Assembly (NCBI GenBank): GCA_036245525.1
Contig: BTPG01000002.1
Span: 166,925,501-166,989,500 of the forward strand
DNA: 64,000 nucleotides
Source: Semisulcospira habei
Taxonomy: Eukaryota; Mollusca; Gastropoda; Semisulcospiridae
Direction of reading: 5' to 3'
Part shown: positions 11,301 through 23,300 of the stretch, piece by piece
Numbering within the stretch: the stretch's first letter is position 1
How the letters are laid out: every line of letters begins with the position of its first letter
Translations under genes and position numbers: made by a program
The notes under the pieces: generated by a model
Told to the model about the DNA's origin: nothing
Database searches by the model: none
What the model saw: the letters and a program-made list of their open reading frames with translations, nothing else

Positions 11301-14300
11301 AACGGCAGAGTGACGAAGCACAAAGTACCAGACAGTAGGTCACTGGAGGTCGACGTACTGGGGAGAGGCGCACTAGATAACTGCAGCCCATACCCAAACA
11401 TGAAAGGCGACCTGGGGCGGGTAACGAACCCCGCCATATAAAGCTTTGAAATCAAGAAACACTCGAAACTCACCGTGAAATGCGGAGAGAAACCAACAGT
11501 AGCTCGAGCGAAGCCCGACGTCCGACCCAGCCAGGCGAGACGTCGGAAACGGCCGAGACATTACCTGTCCATGGCGGAATGGCAGGGAGACGACGACGGG
11601 AGCCTAGAAGGTTCCAGGGCCAGCCAAGAGCACGAGGCACAGACGAGGGCTAGCAGAGAAGACGGAGGCCACGCCAGAAGCAGTAGACGAGAGGCAAGGC
11701 GAAGGCAGGCCGGCAAGGGACGGTCGAACCGTACACAGTCTTTCCAAGGGTCAGAGGCTCAGGTAAAAGCGTCCGAACGCTAACAGCGAAGTAGACAACT
11801 GGCTAAAGGAGACACCACCTGGCGCCTGACCGGATGGGCAGGGGAGGCTACTCTCGTCCCTGTTAGGGATCCCCGAAAGCTCTCTCGTCCCTGTCAGGGA
11901 TCCCCGAGAGCCTCCTGGGGGGGACCCTTTGGGTCTTAGGCTAAAATTGGTAAGCAAGTAGACTATTTCCAGTTAGTCATGTCATCGGTAATGTGTTTTG
12001 AGGAAACAAATGACATGGCCTAATGCCACTTCCTCTTCCTCCAATAGTTGAATTGTAAACTTTGTGTGCTGGGGCCAGTTGCATGAGTAAACTTATTTCT
12101 GTGCTCGCCACTAACCTAGGTGCTCTACTATAGGGGCCAGCTGCATGAGTGAGCTTAGCCCTGCACCAGCCACTAAGCAAGGTGCTCCACAATATCAGAA
12201 CACCTTGCCTAGTGGCTGGTGCAGGACTAAGCTCACTCATGCAACTGGACCCTGTCTGTGATTTTGGACTTTACAACTTCAATCTGTGAGGTCTAAAATC
12301 ACAGAACAGCATACTTTCCTTTAATGCTGCCACAGACATAAATTAAACTTGAGCAAATCACTCACCTGAGCCAGTGACAGCGCAAGCACAGAGGTCTCGC
12401 CCTTTGAGTGCCACAGGTATGCAAGCTGCCTGGATTGGTGTCGGCTTTTCAAAATTCAGTGAGGCCAGGCCCTGAATGACACAAAAATCAACAGTCAAAC
12501 TCAAGCTTGATGAAAATGTGTGCTCGTGTTGATTTGGAACCTTTCAGCTGCGACAGTGTGAGGTAAAAAAAAAAAAAAAAAAAAATCAGACCAGCTGACC
12601 AAAAGTAGCTCTAAAGGGAATAACAAAAAAGACGGAAGTAAATTTGTTTGACTACCTGAAAACATGACAGAGCAACATTCCCCCTCCCCCCCCCCACCCC
12701 CCCCCCCCAACCAAAAGAAACAAAACGAGGGGAAACTTCATGAGTAAAAACCAAGCTTCTAGCTCTAATATGAAAGATGTTTAACCCATCTGGCCTTGAT
12801 GCATTACTGCAGGAGATGGATTGACCATGATAATTCAAGATTAGCTTGGCGCCCTCAGGCACCAAGCTAAATCTGGTACTGCACTTGATTTATCATGGTT
12901 GATCCATATCTTGAAAATGGTACATAGTCGTTGGATAACAATTCCAAAATCTGGGAAATGTGACCAGGGGGTTAAATGGGTTAACTCATTTCACCCTTGG
13001 GTTAAAGTTGCATCTGTTTTCAGAAGCCTATGCACCAGTTCCATCAGCGATGGTGCAAACATTTGAAATGACCCAAAATGGTCCAGGGACTATCTAGGAT
13101 CCACTTCAGGACAGGGTCAGTCAGCATTTCATGATACGTACATGTCAGAATACATGCAAGTTTGTTCTTTATTCAGCTGTTGATTCAAGTGTGGATGTGA
13201 CTGTGGCTGATCCAGCCCAGCAAGAGACATAATTTCTCATGAGCCCCCGCAGACGTGGAATGTAATTGTGACTGTGGATGTATGGGCTCATGAAAATGTA
13301 TGCCTCTTGCAGATGGTACAGGTTGGCAGGCTGAAGGACTGCGTTCTGTCTGAACCAAAAAGCTAAGTTCAGTTTTCTGCGATTTTGAAAAAGGATGGAA
13401 GATTTTCACCTGTGTATTCAAAACAGAGATCGACCAAGCCAGTTCCACTTAGTAGTGTCAAATATCTAGGCACGAGGCGTCCAAGGCTATTCTGGAACTA
13501 TGCTTGCACTAGCATGGTCAGTTTGTGTTATGCCCAACCCATTTAGCCCTAACGCATTACAACAGGAGATTAACCATGATAAATCAAGGGTAGTGCCAGA
13601 TTAGCTTGGTGCATGATAGCGCCAAGCTAATCTGGCACTACCCTTGATTTATCACAGTCGCTCCATCACCTGCAACTAGTACAGTCGTTTGATGACACCT
13701 CCAAAATTTGGGAAATAAAGCGATGGGATTCAATGGGATAAAGACAAAATGGGCTCAAGTTCACTGCTACTTGAAATTCCAAGTTGGTCAACATATTACA
13801 GTACCTTTAACAGAGGCCTGGAAATGTTCATGTCTTGGAAGACAAGGCTGGCATCATAAGAGTCAATGCTTTCTGTGAATTCCTGTTTCTTGGGAGCCTG
13901 CAAATTAAATTTAATGCACATGCAGCATGAAACTATCTGGTGATCAAATTTGATTTGGTGTCTTGAGCATGTGATCAAATACATGGGCGACAGTGTGAAA
14001 ACTGATATGACTGAAAACGGTCCATGGACTAACAACCCAAGGCTAGCAACAGACATAACTTCCAATGAAGTCTTGCAGATTCAGCTTTCTGGGACTTTGA
14101 AAAATCTGAATCATCCTCCAGGACTGAAGACTATCACCCATGCAAATAAAAAAAAAAATTAAAGTGTCATTGCATGTATGTGCGTTCCATTGAAAAACTT
14201 TGTGAAATAAAACAGCACTAATATTAATCTCACCTCTTCCTCCTCCCCTTTTTTCCCTTTGCTTTTTTTCTTCTTTTTGCGTTCCTTTGTCTTTATGATA

Positions 14301-17300
14301 TCTGGGAAAGAAGAAAAAATAACACCTTAAGAAGTGAACACTACCAACCTGCAAGAGACATAAATGTGCCCCAGCAGTTGCAGGGCTCACAAGGATCTGT
14401 TTCTTGTTATTTTTATGTTCTTAAGGTATATTTTGGTCAGATTCACATTTGTGTTCTACATACAAATGTTGATCAGCGTCTAGTCGTTTCAGATGCAAAA
14501 TCTGTGATCAATCGCAGTGAAGGGGTTAGAACAAGGTACAAATTTATGTTCACCTTAACCCTTATCATTCGGAATACACCAGTGTGTGAAATAAGTTTGA
14601 CTTATATAGTTCAAGGGTAGTGCCAGAATAGCTTGGCGCCTCTAGGCGCCAAGCTATTCTGGCACCACCCTTGAACTAAAGAGATTGGTCTATATCTTTA
14701 TCTGTAAGTACTATAATGTAGCTTGCATATGGCAGCGAACAATTTGAAGCTTTTAGCCTCAGTATGATATGGGTTAGAATGGACTGGCATACACAATGCA
14801 GATTTTTCTGTTGTAAAAGCTAAAGTACAGTAAAACCTGTTATGAACGGTCACCGGATTTTAAAGTCACCTGCCGTTTACGGCCACTTTCGCGATGTACG
14901 GACGATGTTTTCCCTAAAATGTATTTTTTAGAAAAATACTTACCGAAGGCATTACTATATGGAAGGTACACTTAGCTTACCGATTTCAGCTTACAAATCT
15001 GTTGTGTATACATACACAACCAGGGAGGCGACTCTAGGGAGTCGTTACCAAAAAACCCTGAGTAGCCTCCCTTCCCTCCCTATCTGGTGGCGTGTGCAGT
15101 GCCACGCCAGTCGAACGCTATAGCGCTCCGGCGGCAAGCGGGGTAGGCAGGGGGGCTATTCGAGTAATGCCATCGGTAAGTATTTTGGGAAAAAATACAT
15201 GTTAGTGAAAAATACATTTGTTTCCTCAAAATCCATACCAATGGCATTACTATATGGAAGAATAGCGAAAATGAGTAGGTTGTCCCAGTAATTTTTTAAG
15301 ATTCAAAAGACAATACAATTTTTTTTTACAGTTTTCTGAAAGTAAACATTAAGATGAGCTTGCATGCAAAATTTTGTGGAGATATCTTAAACGGTTTCTG
15401 AGTTATAGCGATTTGAATATTGTGTCATTCTGTCTTTTCGGGTCAAATTTAAGAAAAGTCTATGTTTGAGGCCTCAGCAATAACACAGTTTTGTCAGCCA
15501 ACACTGCTTACAGTGTTTAAACAGTGCAGACTACTACTTAGATGAATATAATACTAACTGAACCTCCTTCTCCACAATAATGTATGAATAACGTGAACCT
15601 GAATGTGCTCTTGCGAGTCACATTTTTTTTGGTATACTCAAGGCTAATAATATGTCTGTTATAAAGGTTCAAAGTATCTAAACCATGCCAGTTTGCAACA
15701 GTACAAAAATGAACAGTGTAACACAAAGTCAGGTGCAAGTCAAATCTTTATATCTCGAGAACTATTGGACACACAGAAATGGTTCACATATCAAAAGAAA
15801 GGCCAGAATCTTACAAATGCAATGCAAGTAATGGTTTAGCTAAATAATTTATTTAAAAAAAAATTGATATTAGAAAGTACAAAAACTGAAAGCATGTTGT
15901 ACAGTAAAATCTGCAGATCTCAAGAACTATGACACATATACATATGGTTCACATATCAAAATAAAGGTCAGAATCTGGCCAGTGCAAAACTGCAATGCAA
16001 ATAATGATTTAGATGAATAATAAAATCTTAACAATCTTAAATGAGGAAAAAATATGAATAAAAGATTATGCTAAATTTCAAAATCATTACCTTGCCTGTG
16101 GATTCGCGCGAATCTCATGCCAACATGTAAAATGAATACTCAAGAACTCGGTGAAAAAATGCACAAAATAATACTGTACAATGCAATTGCAATACCTGAA
16201 GTGTGTCATTTTGAAAGCACACTGAAAAAAAGTAAAATATGAAAGTCTGATATAGAATTTAGAAATATAAATCATCACATCAAAACAAAAAATCAAGACC
16301 AGAAACTGAAAATTTCAAATGCAAATATATTAAACTATGACAAGGCAACAGTCACTAGCTCACAGTCACAAGCACACACATCTCCAAAAAAAGTTTCATG
16401 TCTATGCAAAACAAAATTCTGTTTGCATTCCTAGCCATAACCTGATTCAGATCAGACGAGTTGCCTAACAATCTTTTGATTACAAAGATAACTATGTTTA
16501 TAAAAAATAATGAAGTAGCATAAAGAAAACTAAAACCTGTTTGGCAAATTGCAAAAAAAGTTATCACAGAAAAATTAATTTTTCTCTAAAATGTATTTTT
16601 TCGAAAAATACTTACCGATGACATGACTAACTGGAAATAGTCTACTTGCTTACCAATTTTAGCCTAAGACCCAAAGGGTCCCCCCAGGAGGCTCTCGGGG
16701 ATCCCTGATAGGGACGAGAGAGCTTTCGGGGATCCCTAACAGGGACGAGAGTAGCCTCCCCTGCCCATCCGGTCAGGCGCCCGGTGGTGTCTCCTTTAGC
16801 CAGTTGTCTACGGAGTTACCAGCGGCAAGCGGGGAGGAGGGAGGGACCTCCGAGTCATGTCATCGGTAAGTATTTTTCGAAAAAATACATTTTAGAGAAA
16901 AATTAATTTGTTTCCTCAAAACACATTACCGATGACATGACTAACTGGAAGAATGGCAAAGAGGAGGAGGGTGCCGCACAATCCCTTTTAGAAACCTCTT
17001 CAGGGACGAAGACGGCCCGTCACTCCTGATCACCCACTCCCGACAATTTTAGCGAAGTGCCGCCTAAGCGCCGAGGGCGCATGGAGGGAGTGTTGCGCCG
17101 CAGAATTTGCCCACCAGCGTAAGGTTGTCGCGCTGGACTGTCAGGGCGCGGGAGTAGAAGCGGCAATGGTAGATCCGTCCCGCCACCCCACCACCGCCAC
17201 AGTGTCCTTAACCACACCGGCGCGGCGAAGGCGAGACGTGCGGCCCTAGCGCGCGTTCCATGGGCGTGGATCTTCAGTGCCCCGGCTCCCTGTGGGGAGA

Positions 17301-20300
17301 GGTCGCGATAGGCGGACCGGAATACCCAGCGGAGCGAGGAGGAGAACGTTTGGGCTGAGAAGCCGGTTCTGCCAGCGGTCGGCGGCAAGCGACGAGACCG
17401 TCCCCTCCGCACGGACTTGGAGCAGGTAGATACGAAGTGCCTGTCCCGGATCTTGCTGCGGAGTGCCCCGAGGAACCGGGTCGTGTAAGCGGCCAAGCGG
17501 CGAGGGCCGGAGGCGCTGTCAAGGGAGACCTAGGCTGAGCGAGAAGGAAGGATCCGGGAGTAGCTGCACGGAGCCATCCACTCGGAACTGCAGGCCGGCG
17601 GGGCGAGACGAGAGCGTGTGGAGCTCGCTGACGCGGGGCGCCGTGGCGAGGGCCATCAGGAAGCAGGCCTCCGAGTCACGTCAGCGAAGCGGGCCAGATG
17701 GCGCGGTTTAACGGTCCGAAGTCAGTCAGGGGAGGACCAGGGAGGTCCCAGCACGGGCCAAGGGAGAGGAAGACCGGACGCTGTATGCCGAACGCGCCAT
17801 AAGGTCGGGCAGGTCCTTGCAGGTGCTGGGTCGGGACGGCCGAGGTGACAGTAGGCGTCGGCGATCAAGAGGGGTAGCAGCTGCCCCAGAGGGGAGCCAA
17901 CCTTGGTCTTGGACGAGCCAGAGAAGAAGTCCGCGAGCTGAGGAGACGTCAGGCCGACGGTGGAGAGGCGGCGGGGTCAGAGCGCCAGGCACGAAGCACG
18001 CCACTTTCCCTCGTAGACACGTCTGGTAGGACAGCGGGCTGAAGCGACAGCGTCCGCTGTCGCGCTCGAGAAGCCTCCAGCAGAGAGAGCTTGCCGCACA
18101 ATCGCCAGGCGTGTAGGAGAAGTCGCTCGGGGCAGGGGTGGAAGAGCGGCTGTCGGCGCTGCTCGAGCATCGTGCGGGGGGGTGGGAAGAGGGAGGGTGA
18201 GCCCGTGGCGAGACTGAGAAGGTCGTTAGTCCATGATCCGGTCCGGGAGAACGGCTACCAGGAGAAGGACTGCGTTGCATCCCCGGAGGCTGAGCAGGAC
18301 TTGAGGACCAGGACCGCCGGAGGGTAGGTGTAAGGACCAGTCCGTCCCAAGGGATCAAGCGCATCGACTGCCCAGGCCAGAGGTCGGGAACGGGGAGATG
18401 AAGAGGGAAGCCGGAGGCTCCACTTCGAGGCGAGGAGAACAAGGGGGGAGTCTCCCAACGAGCGCAGAACCTGCGAAGGATGCCTCCGTCGCAAGAGGTA
18501 GTCTGCCAGTACGAACAGGTGACCTGGACTGCGGCGGTCTGGGAGGGAGAAGTCGCTGTCCGCGCACCAGCGAAGGGGCGATAGAGGAGGAAGCAGAAGT
18601 CGGGAGAGCGGGTTCCTCCTGCGTCTGAAGGCAAGCCACGAAGAGGGGTTGTCGGAAGGACGAGGAGGTCCTGTGTCCAAAGATCGTATCGCCAACTGCA
18701 ACCAGTCCCAGCGGGTGACGTGCCGCGAAGTCAGGTTCGCGGGCCAGCGGACGGCCGACGAGTGGAATTCGGGAGAAGGAGAGCGCCTTAACCGCCGAGA
18801 CCAGCAACGACGCAGAGAGAGAGGGGCAGTGGCGAGGTCAGGGGGAATCCGGGAGCCGAGCTAAGAACGTCCGTCCAGCGAAGCCGATGTGGCGCAGCAC
18901 AGGGGAGATCGGCACCAGGGTAGAGAGATCGCCGGAGGACAGCCTCCAGAGGCGGAGTACAGAAGACCGAGGGAAGGAGATCAGCCGCCGCACTCGTCAG
19001 GAGGAGGAGCTGGAGCCGCAGTCAGGTGGGGACCGCCGCGCCCGCAGCTACCCACGGGCTAGAACGGCAAGGACTGGATCCGAGGCTCGTGAAGACGCAC
19101 CAAGTTGCGGTCGGTCACCAAAACCATTCCCAGGTGAACAGACGGCGAGGGCGAGAGGTCGGACCGTAGGCGCTGACCAGGGCGACCAGGCGAGCAACCG
19201 GAGGAGGAGAGCATCCCTGCCCTACGAGGAGGAACCACGGACTGATACCGCAGAAGCAGGTCGACCAAGGAGGAGAATGGCTGGCGGAAGATCGAAGGTC
19301 CCGGGCAACCAAGGCATCCACGATCCACGCAAGGACCCAGGGCTGAGGGGAGACCACACCAAGGAGGCCGAGCTGGAAACGGTCCCGTCGACGGCAAGCG
19401 AAGACAAAGGCGGGGGCGGGAGGCATGGGGACGCGTAGAAGCAACGGGTAGGTCCAGGCTGGCGGCGACAACCAAGGGCTGAAGGCGACGCAAAGGGTCC
19501 GAGGCGGGGGAGCCGTGCCGAGCGATGAGCAGCATCGCAACTTCCCAAAGAAGAGCGGCGACCTGCGCGCGAAGGGCGAGGGCCTTGGTCCGAAAGGGCG
19601 GGAACCCAATCCACAAGGGTGGCGTTGGGCCCACAGGCCTAGAAGGGTTCCTTCAGAGACTGCCAGGCAGGGCCGAAGGGCGCGGGTACCCACAGGAGCA
19701 CGGTAGAGCTGCGACGACGACGGGAGCCTAGAAGGTTCCAGGGCCAGCCAAGAGCACGAGGCACAGACGAGGGCTAGCAGAGAAGACGGAGGCCACGCCA
19801 GAAGCGGTAGACGAGAGGCTAGGCGAAGGCAGGCCGGTAAGGGACGGTCGAACCGTACACAGTCTTTCCAAGGGTCAGAGGCTCAGGTAAAAGCGTCCGA
19901 ACGCTAACAGCGAAGTAGACAACTGGCTAAAGGAGACACCACCGGGCGCCTGACCGGATGGGCAGGGGAGGCTACTCTCGTCCCTGTTAGGGATCCCCGA
20001 AAGCTCTCTCGTCCCTATCAGGGATCCCCGAGAGCCTCCTGGGGGGACCCTTTGGGTCTTAGGCTAAAATTGGTAAGCAAGTAGACTATTTCCAGTTAGT
20101 CATGTCATCGGTAATGTGTTTTGAGGAAACAACTGCACTTCTGAATCCGTTACTTTTTTTGAGGCTCCTGGAATTTTCTAATGATGATTATGACAGAAAA
20201 GCTTGCCACTCTGACACTGGTGTACTGTGTAGCTTCTTCCACAGGCCAATTTCTTCATGGGTAAGTGTAGGAAGATCCTTACCAACTTTCACGTTTAGTG

Positions 20301-23300
20301 CTTGCTGTGCAAAACTGTAAATTCTCTCTCAAGTCTTGCCAGTGGTGACCCGAAGAAGACCAAGCTGCAAAACGAGGCGGTTGGTGCACTGCACGCTTGG
20401 TAACTTGCACCGGCAGCCTCTACCTTCTGCAGAAACATGCTTCATCAGCAGATGATATGTCTCATCCTCTGGAATTAAAGAAAGTAAAGAGTGTTTGAGG
20501 AAGAAGAAGAAGAAAAAAAAATAAAGAAAAAAGCACCCTGAGAATTTCAGCCTTCCATAGTCATACTCATAGTCCAATTAATAAAACATTATTTATATTA
20601 TCACATGATCACAGCCTGAACTTGTGAACTTTATATAAACATGATCTATTCTAATTGACATTACTGTCAATGCCACTACTATTAACAACAGTGAGTTGTC
20701 TATACATAAACAGACTCTTGTCTAACTAAATTGCATCTTAAATTCTTAAAGTTGAACAGTATACTGTGCCGTGTAACCTACAGCACTGTTACTGTGTAAG
20801 TATGCCATATATATGCCATTTTACAAAGTTATCCTATACAATTCTGATCAGTTATATCACAGTCAGCACTAACATCGTAAAAATAGCAAAGCAAAATAGC
20901 AAAGAGTGAATCGCCGTTGATCGGAAAAAAATCTCCGAGAAGCCACTTCCGGTTTTCGGCCACTCACACCTGCCTCATATTTTGTTTAGATTTTGTGCTT
21001 TAGCTGTACCATCTAAACTTACAAAAAAAATTGATGGCCTTTTGAAACGCTTGTTAACACTAATAACCATTAAATATGCATTATTTAACACTGTAAGTCG
21101 GAAAAGCGACTTCAGAAAACATCGATCAGCTGACCACGTTATCCTAACGTAGGTTTGCTAGAGCAACAATAGAGTCGGCTGTTGTTTCCACACATCTATA
21201 CATAATGATAATATAGAAAAAAAAATCACAAAACTCGCATTACTAATCAAAACATATAATTTAAGCATTACTCACCGAGATATGGTCGAAGACATTCGTT
21301 GGCGACGAAATTTGTATCTGCCGAGTCCGAGTCATCGCTAGGCTCGCGAGTTCACTTTGCCTCCAGCTAGTCGCCGCAGACGGTGTAGGGTTGCCCCACT
21401 TGGATTGCATGGCAAAATTCCTACAGAAAAGCTATCGTGCTGATTTTCGTATCATTGGAAAGAGCGTAAATTGAGCTTTAATACCCGCGTTTACTGGTCA
21501 AAAACGGATGAAAAATATGGCAGATACGACCACTTGAAGTCAAAAAAAGTTTTCGTTGTCGGATTTTGACCAGAATTTCAGCAAATATTGATACAAAAAT
21601 TATATCGGCAGATCGGCAAACAACTCTTACTTACTTACTTACGCCTGTCACCCCTACCCGGGTATAGGCCGTCGACGAGAGACCTCCAGCAACTCCTGTC
21701 CTGTGCTTCTCCTTCGATTCTACTCCAGGTGGTTCCCAGTCTCTTGATGTCTGCTTGGAGGTCTCGACGCCAGGAGTTTCTCGGCCTACCTCTTTTCCTC
21801 TTTCCCTGGGGGTTCCATGACAATGCCTGCCTAGTGATACTGGAAGCTGGCTTTCTCAGACTGTGACCGATCCATCCCCATCTTCTTCGCCCAATTTCAT
21901 TCTCTGCTGTTATCTGCTCTGTTCTCTCCCAGAGTCTGACGTTGCTGATCTTCTCTGGCCAGTGGATTTTCAAAATTCTTCTAAGGCAACTGTTCATGAA
22001 GGTCTGTACTCTGTTGACTGTGGTTTTTGTCAATCTCCATGTCTCTGCTCCATATAGGAGAACTGCTTTTACATTGGAGTTGAAAATCCGGACTTTGGTG
22101 TGTTGTGACAGCTCTCTGGAACTCCACACTTTTTTCAACTGGAGAAAGGCTGCTCTGGCTTTACCGATTCGTGCTCTGACATCTGCATCAGTGCCGCCTT
22201 TTTTGTCTATGATGCTCCCGAGATAGGTGAAGGACTCCACCTCCTCCAACGGGGTGCCAGCAAGCAAGACTGGTTCTTCCCTGGTTGCGTTCAGCCTCAT
22301 TGTCTTTGTTTTCTGTTTGTGAATGGTGAGGCCCACTTGGGACGAGATGTCAGCAAGCCTCGTGGTCTTGTCCTGCATTTGTTGATGAGTGTGGGACAGT
22401 AATGCCAAGTCGTCTGCAAAATCGAGGTCGTCAAGCTGTGTCCACAGTGTCCACTGTATTCCACTTCGTCTGTGCTCTGTGGTCATCTTCATGACCCAGT
22501 CTATGGCCAGTAGGAAGAGGAACGGAGACAGCAGACACCCCTGCCTGACACCAGTTCTGACCTGGAGCTCTCTGGTGAACTGCCCTTCGTGGATCACGCG
22601 ACATGTCATGCCATCATAGCTGCTCTTGATCAGGCGGATGAGCTTTGTGGGTACACCGTAGTGTCATAGGAGTTTCCACAGAGTCTCTCGGTCCACGCTG
22701 TCAAATGCTTTCTCATAATCCACAAAGTTGACATACAGCGGGGAGCTCCACTCCAGAGACTGTTCCACGATGATGCGGAGAGTGGCGATCTGGTCTGTAC
22801 ATGATCGGTTCTTCCTGAATCCTGCTTGCTGGTCTCTCAGCTGGGGGTCAACGGAGCTCTTCATTCTCTCTAGGATGATCCTGTTGAAGACCTTTCCTGG
22901 TACTGACAGCAAGGTGATTCCTCTGTAGTTGGAACACTTGCTGAGGTCGCCTTTCTTGGGAAGCTTGATTAGGTACCCCTCCTTCCAGTCAGCTGGCATC
23001 ACCTCCTCTTCCCAGATCATTCCAAACAGTGGGTACAGCATCTCAACTGTTGTCTCTAGGTCTGCTTTCAGAGACTCCGCTGGGATGCCATCTGGCCCTG
23101 CTGCTTTGCCATTCTTCAAAAATGCCACTGCTTTTCTGATCTCTTCCCGGCTGGGTCTGTCACAGCTGATGGGTAGGTCGGTCTCTGCCGGCTGGATGTC
23201 GGGGGGGTCGGGTGGGCTAGGTCTGTTCAACAACTCTTCAAAATACTCGGCCCATCTGTCGAGTTGGTCTGCTCTGTCTGCAATAGGCTTGCCTTCTTTG

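Larger units (their letters stand above)
6003..12009 (-). mobile_element. DIRS-B1, complete but coding-defective DIRS element
   Basis: This 6,007-bp minus-strand element lies in DDX27 intron 7. It has the edges ATTAATTTTTCTC (left) and GAGGAAACAA (right), long inverted terminal repeats, and an internal complementary region at 6283-6380. Remnants run tyrosine recombinase (about 6470-7700), RNase H and post-RNase H segment (7700-8300), RT (8400-9200), a tandem array (9785-10570) and triplicated leader (10600-11600). In the first 1.2 kb I count about nine differences from DIRS-B2, so the copies are young. The pol motifs fall in different frames, so it encodes no full polyprotein. Confidence 0.88.

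Noticed and set aside
13221..13310. Hairpins as intrinsic terminators or riboswitches
   Set aside because: These are eukaryotic intronic repeats occurring in many copies. No bacterial context.
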